Assembly (NCBI RefSeq): GCF_026013965.1
Contig: NZ_CP110341.1
Location: 2,046,001-2,110,000, forward strand
Source: Brevibacterium sp. JSBI002
GTDB lineage: Bacteria > Actinomycetota > Actinomycetes > Actinomycetales > Brevibacteriaceae
DNA: 64,000 nt
Direction of reading: 5' to 3'
Made by a program: the position numbers and the translations under genes. This document shows positions 56,568-64,000 of this stretch, piece after piece; position 1 is the first letter of the stretch; the number at the start of each line of letters is the position of its first letter. The notes under the pieces are model-generated. The model was not told the DNA's origin. It worked only from the letters and a program-made list of their open reading frames with translations, and did no database searches.

Positions 56568-58091
56568 TCAGTTGACCTGGTAGGCGATCGTCGTCATCAT
56601 CCCGGCTTCCCCGTGGTAGACATTGTGGCAGTGCGAGAGCCACCGTCCGAGATTGTCGGCATCGAACTCGACCCGCAACGTTGTGCCGGGAACAACGATC
56701 GAGGTGTCCTTGCGCGGCCCTCCCCCTGGATGCTGGTAGGTGTGCCCGTGCAGATGCATCGGATGCCACATCGTCGTCGAGTTCTTGAACTCGAGGGCGA
56801 CCCGCTCCCCTTCGACGATGCCGAGGGCGTCGCGCATCGGCTTGTCCATGTTCATGCGCTTGCCATTGATCGCCCAGTCGTATTTCTCCATGCCACCGGT
56901 CAGCTCGAGTGAGAGAGTGCGGTCGACGGCGCGCTTCGGCAGAGCGACTGAACTGGTTGCTTTGAGGCTGTCCGCGGTGGCGGGGGTCTTCTGCTGGGGC
57001 AGCTTCACGTCCTTCGCGGGCGCGCTTCCCAACCCAGTGCGCAGAACAGCATGGGCCTGGTTCTGCTTCCCTAGGGCTTCGGCGATGACTGCGAATGCGC
57101 CGTCGCCGGCGGTGATGATCGCGTCGTAGCGCTCCCCCATTCCAAGAACGAGGCTCTCTGCCTTGAGGGGTTTGACGGGGAATCCGTCGGAGTGCGTGAT
57201 CGTCATCTCGTGCTCGGTGACGCCAAAGCGGAAAGCGGTGTCGCCGCCAGCATTGATGATCCTCAGCCTGATCCGCTCTCCGGGCTTGGCGGCAAAGGTT
57301 TGCGGGTCATTGGCGGGCTTGCCGTTGATCAGGTAGAGGGGGTAGTAGACGTCGCCTGCGTCGCCGCCGAGCAGAGGCGAGGTCGCGCCCATGAGGGTGT
57401 TGCCCATTCGCATCGGGCCCATCTCCATGTCACCGTGTCCCCCACTATCGTGGTCCATCATTCCCTGGCCGAGCTGCTTCATCACCTCGTCCGGCGTCGC
57501 GGTGACGCCGTCGAGCCAGTCATCAAGGACGATGACCCATTCCTTGTCGTAGTCGCCCTTCTCGTTCGGGTCATCGATGATCAGCGGCGCATACAGGCCA
57601 CGGTCTTGTTGCGTGCCGACGTGGGGATGGAACCAGAACGTGCCTGATGCGGGCAGTGTGAACTCGTAATCAAACGACCCGCCGGGCTTCACGGCATCCT
57701 GGGTGAGGCTCGGCACTCCGTCCATGTCGTTGCGCAGCGCCAGTCCGTGCCAGTGGACGCTGGTCGGGTCAGGGAGATCGTTGGTGAAGGCGACTTTCAG
57801 GGTGTCGCCGACGTTGCCGCGCAGCGGCTGGGCCGCCGAGGCTCCCCGGTAGGCCCAGGTCTTCGCGGTCTTCCCGCCGAGGTCGAGGGTGACCGGTTCG
57901 GCGGTCAGCGCGCGCTGCACGACGGTACCGGTGCTGCGTCGCTTCGCCTCCGCGGCGGTGACCGCAGCGCTGGTGGGCCTCACGAACGAGGTTGTCTTGG
58001 TGGTAGTGGTGCTGCATCCGGCGAGGCCGGCGGCGGTCAGCGTCAGTGCGCTGACGGACAGGAACTGCCTGCGGTTCAGGGTGGAGTGCAT
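56568..58091 (-). CDS. Multicopper oxidase, exported lipoprotein (copper resistance)
   Basis: Periplasm/cell-surface cuproxidase that oxidises Cu(I) to the less toxic Cu(II). 507 residues. The N terminus combines twin-Arg (NRRQFLS) with a lipobox (LAGC, Cys26), suggesting Tat export and lipid anchoring. All four copper-ligand motifs are present: HWHG, WFHPH, HPMHLHGH and the type 1 centre HCHNVYHGEAGM. A Met/His-rich loop (MMDHDSGGHGDMEMGPMRMG) resembles Cu(I)-binding inserts of CueO. ATG 58091 follows AGGAC-like sequence. Part of the copper island, on the strand opposite to copZ-copA. Confidence 0.95.
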   Translation of the reverse strand: MHSTLNRRQFLSVSALTLTAAGLAGCSTTTTKTTSFVRPTSAAVTAAEAKRRSTGTVVQRALTAEPVTLDLGGKTAKTWAYRGASAAQPLRGNVGDTLKVAFTNDLPDPTSVHWHGLALRNDMDGVPSLTQDAVKPGGSFDYEFTLPASGTFWFHPHVGTQQDRGLYAPLIIDDPNEKGDYDKEWVIVLDDWLDGVTATPDEVMKQLGQGMMDHDSGGHGDMEMGPMRMGNTLMGATSPLLGGDAGDVYYPLYLINGKPANDPQTFAAKPGERIRLRIINAGGDTAFRFGVTEHEMTITHSDGFPVKPLKAESLVLGMGERYDAIITAGDGAFAVIAEALGKQNQAHAVLRTGLGSAPAKDVKLPQQKTPATADSLKATSSVALPKRAVDRTLSLELTGGMEKYDWAINGKRMNMDKPMRDALGIVEGERVALEFKNSTTMWHPMHLHGHTYQHPGGGPRKDTSIVVPGTTLRVEFDADNLGRWLSHCHNVYHGEAGMMTTIAYQVN

Positions 58092-58266
58092 GGGTGATGT
58101 CCTTCTGTGTCGATGGTGAACGGGGCCACGAGATCGCGCCTGCGCGCTCGACGATCATGGGTGGTCGGAGGCGCAGGGCTGCTTGGCCTCGGAAGAAGGG
58201 CCAGCGTTTTTGGACACGGTGTCGTGGCAGGCACGGCAGGGTCGTGAACCCGCCGAGATTGCTGGC

Positions 58267-58293
58267 TGAGGAGCGCCGCATCGGCGCTCCTCA
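58267..58293 (-). terminator. Terminator after the DUF6153 gene
   Basis: TGAGGAGCGCCG (58267-58278) and CGGCGCTCCTCA (58282-58293) form a perfect 12-bp stem with a CAT loop, five bases beyond the minus-strand stop. Confidence 0.8.
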
Positions 58294-58297
58294 ATGC

Positions 58298-58735
58298 TCA
58301 CGTTCGGTAGATCGACAGCTCCAGATGCGTCAGCGCGAACCGGCGAGGCGTCTCGGACGGCGGAGCCGGCATGGGCGCAGAGACGGGTGTGGGCACAGCC
58401 GCGACGGACGGAACGGGGAGGGCCGGAATGCTCTCGGCCGTAGGCGCGGAGACACAGGTGGAGTCGCCGCTGTTCATGGCGTCTGCGCAGCCGCCGGAGC
58501 CGCGCACCAGGCCCTGTGCTCCGGACGCGCTCGACATGGAGGCGGTAGTCGTCATGCCCGTCATGCCGGGAGAAGACGAGGATGCGTGAGCAGGCGACGC
58601 CGTGGAGGTCGTCGCCGCTGCCGGCCCGCCGACCAGCGCGTGCATGCCGAGAAGACCCGTGATCAGCAGCGCCGCAAGAACGACCAGCTGAAGCCAGTGC
58701 CGGCTGCGGCGGGGTTCATCGGTCACGGTCTCCAC
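58298..58735 (-). CDS. DUF6153-like small membrane/exported protein
   Basis: A 145-residue protein with one N-terminal helix (LQLVVLAALLITGLLGMHAL), an Ala/Ser/Thr/Met-rich region with several Met and His residues, and two cysteines (GGCADAMN, STCVSAP). This resembles DUF6153 proteins found in actinobacterial metal clusters, with the conserved MHAL just after the helix. Start GTG 58735 or GTG 58726 (GGAG just upstream). A CsoR-like inverted repeat (58745-58761) touches its start, so copper control is likely. Proposed role: surface copper binding (inference). Confidence 0.65.
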   Translation of the reverse strand: METVTDEPRRSRHWLQLVVLAALLITGLLGMHALVGGPAAATTSTASPAHASSSSPGMTGMTTTASMSSASGAQGLVRGSGGCADAMNSGDSTCVSAPTAESIPALPVPSVAAVPTPVSAPMPAPPSETPRRFALTHLELSIYRT

Positions 58736-58744
58736 ACCCAAAGC

Positions 58745-58761
58745 ATACCCCGGAGGCGTAT
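58745..58761 (-). promoter_or_regulatory. CsoR-like box upstream of the DUF6153 gene
   Basis: ATACCCCGGAGGCGTAT, an imperfect copy of the palindrome seen before copZ and the YdhK gene. Distance to the start codon is ten bases. Confidence 0.5.
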
Positions 58762-58813
58762 CCCTTCGACGCGGCGGGACCATTCACCGGCGAGTCCGGC
58801 CCGCCTTGCAGGA

Positions 58814-58866
58814 ATACCCTCAAGGGGTATACGGTTGCACTCACATAGGTACCCGCCGGGGGTACC
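58814..58866 (+). promoter_or_regulatory. Two CsoR-like operators upstream of copZ
   Basis: ATACCCTCAAGGGGTAT (58814-58830) and GGTACCCGCCGGGGGTACC (58848-58866) are GC-centred palindromes of the kind bound by the Cu(I)-sensing CsoR repressor. They lie 21 to 73 bases before the copZ start. Derepression by copper is inferred. Confidence 0.75.
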
Positions 58867-58886
58867 CAGATTGAGGAGGCTATCCG

Positions 58887-59096
58887 ATGGCTGCGAACGA
58901 ATACCAGGTGACGGGCATGACCTGCGGGCACTGCGAGATGTCGGTCCGCGAGGAGGTCAGCGAGATTTCCGGTGTCACCGACATCCAGGTCAGCGCACAG
59001 ACCGGCAAGCTCGTCGTCTCCGCCTCCGACGAGGTCGACGACGCGAAGGTCCTGGCCGCTGTCGAGGAAGCCGGCTACACGGCGGTCCGGGTCTGA
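58887..59096 (+). CDS. copZ: Copper chaperone CopZ (HMA domain)
   Basis: A 69-residue single heavy-metal-associated domain. The Cu(I) site GMTCGHC is at residues 10-16, followed by the ferredoxin-like fold ending EEAGYTAVRV. It carries Cu(I) to CopA and to the repressor. ATG 58887 follows GAGGAGG. The stop overlaps the next gene's ATG by one base (TGATG). Confidence 0.96.
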   Translation: MAANEYQVTGMTCGHCEMSVREEVSEISGVTDIQVSAQTGKLVVSASDEVDDAKVLAAVEEAGYTAVRV

Positions 59097-60040
59097 TGAA
59101 GGCACCAGTCAGGCTCGCGGCCTACGGCGCTGGGCTGGTGGTGGCGTTCGGCGCAGCCTTCGGGCTCGCCGGCGTCGCCGTCCCCGACAGCGTCGTGACC
59201 GCCTGGGCCAAGAGCAGCGACTCGAACGCCCACGGCGAGGGTCACAGCGACACGGAGGAGCAAAACAAGGAGCACGCGATGAACGGCGTCTCGGCCAGCG
59301 CTGCCGGCTACATCCTCTCCCCCGTCACGGCCCCCTCGGGCACCAATGATGCCGGCACGCTGAGCTTCCGGATCCTCGATGAGGACGGGCAGCCGGTGAC
59401 GGAGTACACGACGACCCATGAGAAGGATCTGCACCTGATCGTGGTGCGCACCGACGGGACGCAGTTCCGCCACGTGCACCCGGACTTGGACGAGGCCACC
59501 GGCACCTGGTCGGAGTCATCGTGGAGCTGGGACGAGGCGGGAACCTACCGCGTCTACGCCGACTTCACAGCCGGGCAGGACGCCGAGGGGGTCACGCGCA
59601 CCCGCGCTGTCGAGGTCGCCGGCGACTACGCCCCGGTCGAAGCGACTGTCTCGCGCACCGTCGAGGTCGACGGGTACACCGTCACCCTCGATGGTGACCT
59701 CGCCGCCGGAAGCACGAGCGAACTGACAGCCACCGTAGAGCGCAACGGCAAGCCGGTCACCGCACTCCAGCCCTACCTCGGCGCGTACGGCCACCTGGTC
59801 GCGCTGCGAGAGGGCGATCTGGCCTACCTGCACGTTCACCCCGCCGGCGAAGAGCCCCAGGCGGGATCGACCGGAGGACCAGACGTCGGCTTCGCCGCCG
59901 AGGTCCCCACCGCCGGCCGGTACCTGCTGTACCTGGACTTCCAGGTCGACGGGCAGGTCCGCACCGCCGAATTCGTGCTCGACGCCGGGCACGGCGACGG
60001 TAACCAGGCAGACGATGAATCGCATTCGGGCGGCCACTGA
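59096..60040 (+). CDS. Envelope protein between copZ and copA, function unknown
   Basis: A 314-residue protein not assigned to a named family. An N-terminal helix ([23 protein letters not shown]) anchors or exports it. A His/Glu-rich stretch ([17 protein letters not shown]) follows, then two beta-sandwich-like halves carrying FRHVHPDLD and [13 protein letters not shown], and a His-rich tail ([19 protein letters not shown]). Paired HVHP motifs and His-rich ends suggest copper binding outside the membrane. It is translationally coupled to copZ, and copA begins 52 bases after its stop, so it belongs to the same operon. Confidence 0.8.
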   Translation: MKAPVRLAAYGAGLVVAFGAAFGLAGVAVPDSVVTAWAKSSDSNAHGEGHSDTEEQNKEHAMNGVSASAAGYILSPVTAPSGTNDAGTLSFRILDEDGQPVTEYTTTHEKDLHLIVVRTDGTQFRHVHPDLDEATGTWSESSWSWDEAGTYRVYADFTAGQDAEGVTRTRAVEVAGDYAPVEATVSRTVEVDGYTVTLDGDLAAGSTSELTATVERNGKPVTALQPYLGAYGHLVALREGDLAYLHVHPAGEEPQAGSTGGPDVGFAAEVPTAGRYLLYLDFQVDGQVRTAEFVLDAGHGDGNQADDESHSGGH

Positions 60041-60092
60041 CCCCCTAAAGGGCCAGTCCGTCGACGAAAGAAGCAACAGGAAAGGACTTGCA

Positions 60093-62381
60093 GTGAGCAC
60101 CCAAGCTGCAACGAACACCGAAACGCCGCTGGTCGCGGACGCCGGCATCGAACTCGAGATCGGCGGGATGACCTGCGCCTCCTGCGCGAACCGGATCGAG
60201 AAGAAGCTCAACAAGCTCGACGGCGTCTCCGCCACGGTCAACTACGCCACCGAGAAGGCCAAGGTCACCGTGCCCGCCGGCTACGACCCCGCCCTGCTGG
60301 TCGCCGAGGTGGAGAAGACCGGGTACACCGCCGCCATGCCCAAGCCCAAGGACGCGACGTCATCGGGCCCGACCGGCAACGACGGCGAAGCTCCCGACTC
60401 CGAACTGACATCGCTCAAGCACCGCCTCATCGGCGCGATCGTGCTCACCGTCCCGGTGATCGCCATGGCCATGGTTCCCGCGCTCCAGTTCACCTACTGG
60501 CAGTGGGCCTCTCTGGCCCTGGCCGCACCGGTGATCGTGTGGGCGGCCTGGCCGTTCCACAAGGCGGCCTGGACCAACCTGCGCCACGGCACCGCGACCA
60601 TGGACACCCTCATCTCCATGGGCACGACCGCGGCGTTCCTGTGGTCGCTCTACGCCCTGTTCCTCGGCACCGCCGGCACCCCGGGGATGACACATCCCTT
60701 CGAATTCACCATCGCTCCGTCCGACGGCGCGGGCAACATCTACCTCGAGGCCGCCGCCGGGGTGACGATCTTCATCCTGGCCGGCCGCTACTTCGAGAAG
60801 CGCTCCAAGCGCCAGGCCGGTGCCGCACTGCGCGCTCTCCTCGAGCTCGGCGCGAAGGAAGTCTCGGTCCTGCGCGGCGGGGCCGAGGTCAAGATCCCGA
60901 CCTCCGAGCTGGCCGTCGGCGACGAATTCGTCGTCCGCCCCGGCGAGAAGATCGCCACCGACGGCACCGTCGTATCCGGGACATCGGCCGTGGACGCCTC
61001 TATGCTCACCGGAGAGTCCGTGCCGGTCGAGGTCGTCGCTGGCGACCCGGTCACGGGCGCGACCGTCAACGCCGGCGGCCGCCTGGTCATCCGCGCCACC
61101 CGCGTCGGATCGGACACCCAACTGGCGCAGATGGCCAAACTCGTCGAGGACGCCCAGACCGGCAAGGCCGCGGTCCAGCGCCTGGCCGACCGGATCTCCG
61201 GCGTGTTCGTCCCGATCGTCATCGCTATCGCCGTCATCGCCCTCGGCGCATGGCTCGGTGCCGGATTCCCCGTCTCCGCCGCCTTCACCGCAGCGGTCGC
61301 GGTCCTCGTCATCGCCTGCCCCTGCGCCCTCGGCCTGGCCACCCCCACCGCACTGCTAGTCGGCACCGGCCGCGGCGCGCAGATGGGCGTGCTCATCAAA
61401 GGCCCCGAGGTCCTCGAATCCACCCGCAAGGTCGACACTGTGGTGCTGGACAAGACCGGCACCGTCACCACCGGCAAAATGACCCTGGTCGAGGCGATCA
61501 CCGAGCCCGGCGTCGACCGCACCGAGCTGCTGCGCCTGGCAGGCGCGTTGGAGGACGCCTCCGAGCACCCGATCGCCCAGGCCATCGCCAAGGGAGCAGT
61601 CCAGAAGGTCGGGCCGCTGCCCACGCCCGAGGACTTTGCGAACATCGAGGGCAAGGGCGTCCAGGGAGTCGTCGACGGCCGCGGCGTGCTCGTCGGCCGG
61701 GAGTCCCTGCTGGCCGACTGGTCTCAGCACCTTTCCCCCGATGTCGCCGCCGCCAAGGCCGCAGCCGAGGACGAGGGCAAGACTGTCGTCGCCGTTGGTT
61801 GGGACGGACAGGCCCGCGGGATCCTCGTCGTCGCCGACGCCGTCAAGCCCACCAGCGCCGAGGCCATCGCCGGCCTGAAGGGTCTCGGCCTCACCCCGGT
61901 CCTGCTCACTGGCGACAACGAGGCCGTCGCCCGGCGGATCGCCGCCGAGGTCGGCATCGAGAAGGTCATCGCCGAGGTTCTGCCCAAGGACAAGGTCGAC
62001 GTCGTCACCCGCCTGCAGGGCGAGGGGAAGGTCGTCGCGATGGTCGGCGACGGCGTCAACGACGCCCCGGCGCTGGCCCAGGCCGACCTGGGCCTGGCGA
62101 TGGGCACCGGCACCGACGTCGCCATTGAGGCCTCCGACATCACGCTCGTGCGCGGGGACCTGATGGCCGCGTTCGACGCGATCCGGCTCTCCCGCAGGAC
62201 CCTGGGCACGATCAAGTCGAACCTGTTCTGGGCGTTTGCCTACAACGTCGCGGCCATCCCGGTCGCAGCGCTGGGCATGCTCAACCCCATGCTCGCAGGC
62301 GCGGCGATGGCGTTCTCCAGCGTCTTCGTCGTCGGAAACAGCCTCCGCCTGCGCGGGTTCCGCAGCGTCGCCAAGCAGTGA
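60093..62381 (+). CDS. copA: Copper-exporting P1B-type ATPase CopA
   Basis: Cu(I) efflux pump of the cytoplasmic membrane, 762 residues. One N-terminal HMA domain (GMTCASC, residues 25-31), eight helices with the metal-binding [10 protein letters not shown] in the sixth, TGESVPVE in the actuator domain, DKTGTVTTG with the phosphorylated Asp, the P1[10 protein letters not shown] and [15 protein letters not shown]-terminal membrane motifs [10 protein letters not shown] and [15 protein letters not shown] agree with Cu(I) selectivity. GTG 60093 is the start (AAAGGA upstream); the longer frame from 60015 overlaps the previous gene. Confidence 0.97.
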   Translation: MSTQAATNTETPLVADAGIELEIGGMTCASCANRIEKKLNKLDGVSATVNYATEKAKVTVPAGYDPALLVAEVEKTGYTAAMPKPKDATSSGPTGNDGEAPDSELTSLKHRLIGAIVLTVPVIAMAMVPALQFTYWQWASLALAAPVIVWAAWPFHKAAWTNLRHGTATMDTLISMGTTAAFLWSLYALFLGTAGTPGMTHPFEFTIAPSDGAGNIYLEAAAGVTIFILAGRYFEKRSKRQAGAALRALLELGAKEVSVLRGGAEVKIPTSELAVGDEFVVRPGEKIATDGTVVSGTSAVDASMLTGESVPVEVVAGDPVTGATVNAGGRLVIRATRVGSDTQLAQMAKLVEDAQTGKAAVQRLADRISGVFVPIVIAIAVIALGAWLGAGFPVSAAFTAAVAVLVIACPCALGLATPTALLVGTGRGAQMGVLIKGPEVLESTRKVDTVVLDKTGTVTTGKMTLVEAITEPGVDRTELLRLAGALEDASEHPIAQAIAKGAVQKVGPLPTPEDFANIEGKGVQGVVDGRGVLVGRESLLADWSQHLSPDVAAAKAAAEDEGKTVVAVGWDGQARGILVVADAVKPTSAEAIAGLKGLGLTPVLLTGDNEAVARRIAAEVGIEKVIAEVLPKDKVDVVTRLQGEGKVVAMVGDGVNDAPALAQADLGLAMGTGTDVAIEASDITLVRGDLMAAFDAIRLSRRTLGTIKSNLFWAFAYNVAAIPVAALGMLNPMLAGAAMAFSSVFVVGNSLRLRGFRSVAKQ

Positions 62382-62430
62382 CGCCGCAGAACCGATCATC
62401 ATCCGAACACACGAAAGGCATTCACCGGGA

Positions 62431-62775
62431 ATGAGCAACGAAGACCAGGCATCCACCAGCTGCTGCAGCACTTCCCCCGCAGCCAAGGCATCCGCCGCCG
62501 AGGAACCTGTCAGCGATGGTTCCAGCTGCGGCGGCATGATCGGCGCAGAGAACCCCGCCGCCGATTCCGGACATCGCGATAACCTTCTCGTCGAAGGAAG
62601 CGACGACGACATGACCACCTGCCCCGTCATGGTCGGCAATCCGGTCAACAAGCAGGACGCCGAAGAAAAGGGCCTATTCCGCGACTACTACGGGCAGCGC
62701 TTCTGGCTCTGCTGCCCAGGCTGCGGACCGACCTTCGACTCCGATCCAGCCAAGTACGCCGCCAACATGGCCTGA
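62431..62775 (+). CDS. YHS domain metal-binding protein
   Basis: A 114-residue soluble protein. A Ser/Ala-rich N-terminal half with STSCCSTS and SSCGG is followed by a YHS domain: TCPVMVGNPVNK, then FRDYYGQRFWLCCPGCGPTFDSDPAKY, with the CCxGC cysteines and aromatic residues of the family. YHS domains in copper operons are thought to bind copper near CopA. ATG 62431 follows copA by 49 bases, in the same direction; a hairpin closes the unit. Confidence 0.85.
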   Translation: MSNEDQASTSCCSTSPAAKASAAEEPVSDGSSCGGMIGAENPAADSGHRDNLLVEGSDDDMTTCPVMVGNPVNKQDAEEKGLFRDYYGQRFWLCCPGCGPTFDSDPAKYAANMA

Positions 62776-62783
62776 TCCTTCGA

Positions 62784-62823
62784 CGACCCGGGGCTGCAGC
62801 ATCACTGCTGCCGCCCCGGGTCG
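62784..62823 (+). terminator. Terminator of the copZ-copA-YHS operon
   Basis: CGACCCGGGGC-TGCAGCA (62784-62801) pairs with TGCTGC-CGCCCCGGGTCG (62806-62823) with one mismatch and a 4-base loop, nine bases after the YHS stop. Confidence 0.85.
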
Positions 62824-62865
62824 ACTGGATCGTAGCTGAGCGATTCCACGCCCGCCGATCGATAT

Positions 62866-62892
62866 TTGACCGATACCCCAGAGGGGTATAAT
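62866..62892 (+). promoter_or_regulatory. Promoter with embedded CsoR-like operator, YdhK gene
   Basis: TTGACC (62866-62871) and TATAAT (62887-62892) form a sigma-70-type promoter with a 15-base spacer. The spacer and -10 box are overlaid by the perfect 7-3-7 palindrome ATACCCCAGAGGGGTAT (62873-62889). Repressor binding here would block polymerase directly. Confidence 0.8.
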
Positions 62893-62923
62893 GTTGATCG
62901 GGCCAGAATGAATAGGAGACTTT

Positions 62924-63520
62924 ATGCGCAAGCGCCTCATGACCACCGTCGCCGCAGGAGTGCTCGGCGGAGCACTCGTGCTCACCGGCTGCAGCAACGG
63001 AGGAGACCAGGACCAAGCGACCCCCTCATCGACCAGCCAGCACGAGGGCCACGGAAGCAGTGGCAGCAGTTCTGACAGCGGCGGGATGGAGCATCCGATG
63101 GACGGCGGCCCCGCCCCCGAGGGCATCGAGAAGGCTGCGTCGCCGAAGTACCCGGCCGGCACCGAGGTCACGCTCACCGCCGAACACATGGAGGGCATGG
63201 ACGGCGCAAACGCCACGATCGCCGGCGCGTTCGACACCTACACCTACGCGGTGAACTTCACGCCCACCACCGGCGGGAATCCGGTCAAGGATCACAAGTG
63301 GGTCGTGCAGGAAGAGATCAAGGACGCCAAAGACCAGCGTCTGGCCGACGGCACCGAGGTCACTCTCGAGGCCGAACACATGGAGGGCATGAAGGGCGCG
63401 AAGGCCACCATCGCCTCCTCCACCGACCAGACCGTCTACATGGTCGACTACGAGTCCGACGGCATGACGATGACCAACCACAAATGGGTCGTCGAGAGCG
63501 AGATCAAGCCGGCCTCCTGA
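62924..63520 (+). CDS. YdhK (DUF1541) lipoprotein, two repeats
   Basis: A 198-residue surface lipoprotein (lipobox LTGC, Cys23). A Ser/Gly/His linker is followed by two tandem DUF1541 units, each with the motif AEHMEGM(D/K)GA then a HKWVV ending (residues about 80-132 and 145-192). YdhK proteins accompany metal-resistance loci and probably bind copper through His/Met residues. ATG 62924 has AGGAGA five bases upstream. It has its own CsoR-boxed promoter. Confidence 0.9.
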   Translation: MRKRLMTTVAAGVLGGALVLTGCSNGGDQDQATPSSTSQHEGHGSSGSSSDSGGMEHPMDGGPAPEGIEKAASPKYPAGTEVTLTAEHMEGMDGANATIAGAFDTYTYAVNFTPTTGGNPVKDHKWVVQEEIKDAKDQRLADGTEVTLEAEHMEGMKGAKATIASSTDQTVYMVDYESDGMTMTNHKWVVESEIKPAS

Positions 63521-63525
63521 GCCGG

Positions 63526-63556
63526 TCGCCGCGGGCCCATTCAAGGTCCGCGGCGA
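63526..63556 (+). terminator. Weak hairpin between YdhK and copB-type genes
   Basis: TCGCCGCGG (63526-63534) pairs with CCGCGGCGA (63548-63556) with a 13-base loop. It may partially terminate or tune expression of the next gene in the unit. Confidence 0.4.
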
Positions 63557-63609
63557 GACACGACCCGATCGAAGGAAAGACCGGGGAAGAACGAGGGAAG
63601 CGAAGAGCA

Positions 63610-64000
63610 ATGACGGACCCGACCACGCATCACCATCACCATGACCACGACGGTGTCGCGACCACCGAGTCCGGCCACGTTAACGACTCGCACGCCGAGC
63701 ACGACGGCCACACCATGGAACACGGTGACCACGCCGGGCACGGCGATCACGGCAGTGGTCATGGTGGTCATGCGGGCCACGGCGACCACGTCGGCCAGTT
63801 CCGCAGGCTGTTCTGGATCAACCTCGTCATCGCCATCCCGGTGGTCGCGTTCTCCCCCATGTTCGCCATGCTCCTCGGGTACTCCGTGCCCGGCTGGGCA
63901 GGCTGGGTCGCCGCAGTCCTCGGCACCGTCATGTACGCCTGGGGCGGCACCCCGTTCCTCACCGGTGCCGTCAGCGAGCTGAAGAGCCGCCAGCCGGGGA
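63610..64000 (+). CDS. CopB-type copper ATPase, N terminus only
   Basis: The first 130 residues of a P1B-type ATPase, cut by the right edge. The first 60 residues form a metal-binding His-rich extension (HHHHHDHD at the start, repeated GHGDH/GHGGH units), then FRRLFWINLVIAIPVVAFSPM opens the first membrane helix, in the pattern of CopB rather than CopA (no CxxC). CopB proteins export copper and silver. Start ATG 63610 with a poor Shine-Dalgarno sequence. Confidence 0.85.
   Translation, partial: MTDPTTHHHHHDHDGVATTESGHVNDSHAEHDGHTMEHGDHAGHGDHGSGHGGHAGHGDHVGQFRRLFWINLVIAIPVVAFSPMFAMLLGYSVPGWAGWVAAVLGTVMYAWGGTPFLTGAVSELKSRQPG

Noticed and set aside
58094..59095. Upstream extension of the 314-residue protein frame
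   Set aside because: The 334 extra codons run antisense through the DUF6153 gene, through the CsoR-like boxes and out of frame across copZ. The ATG at 59096 overlaps the copZ stop and gives a proper signal sequence.

Overview
This 64 kb window is high-GC actinobacterial chromosome. Gene content and style point to a Brevibacterium-like member of the Micrococcales: actinobacterial DUF3000, a long GapB-type glyceraldehyde-3-phosphate dehydrogenase, the coproporphyrin-dependent heme genes hemE/hemG/hemQ, single-chain GlyS, and dxs beside what looks like the end of acnA. The genus is my inference from recognition; nothing in the window proves it.

Layout. 1-19.7 kb holds housekeeping genes: leuS (cut by the left edge), an AMP-forming acyl-CoA ligase, a glutathionyl-hydroquinone reductase-like protein, DedA, YihY, gapB, a 2-hydroxyacid dehydrogenase/small membrane protein pair, a TetR-MFS efflux pair, dnaG-dgt-dusB, and an ABC-F protein. 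19.8-25.7 kb is a catabolic-looking cluster: XRE-cupin regulator, LctP-type permease, an M24 hydrolase of the ectoine-hydrolase (DoeA/EutD) type, an Lrp regulator and a class III aminotransferase. It is bracketed by two copies of a long near-perfect palindrome; a third copy follows glyS. 25.7-54.2 kb returns to core functions: YibE/F, glyS, a DEAD-box helicase, uppS-recO, leuA, cell-envelope proteins (YkuD lipoprotein, PGRP amidase with LGFP repeats, penicillin acylase-type Ntn hydrolase), msrB-GNAT, an OhrR-like MarR regulator, hemE-hemG-hemQ, DUF3000-RNase D, and dxs.

From about 54.9 kb to the right edge lies a copper-resistance island: a 5'-truncated MFS gene, multicopper oxidase, DUF6153 protein, CopZ, an unrecognised 314-residue His-containing envelope protein, CopA, a YHS protein, a YdhK lipoprotein and the start of a His-rich CopB-type ATPase. 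At least four CsoR-like palindromes (ATACCC...GGGTAT type) sit upstream of its transcription units, but no csoR gene is in view. The left border falls exactly where the last codons of an acnA-like gene remain, followed by its terminator, which suggests insertion into or recombination at the 3' end of acnA.

Four minus-strand genes (ABC-F, a DUF6636-like membrane protein, hemG, dxs) are each broken by one single-base indel. Two of them should be essential, so sequencing error is more likely than decay. No rRNA, tRNA, CRISPR array, phage or transposase gene was found. Many adjacent genes overlap by ATGA/GTGA, indicating translational coupling.
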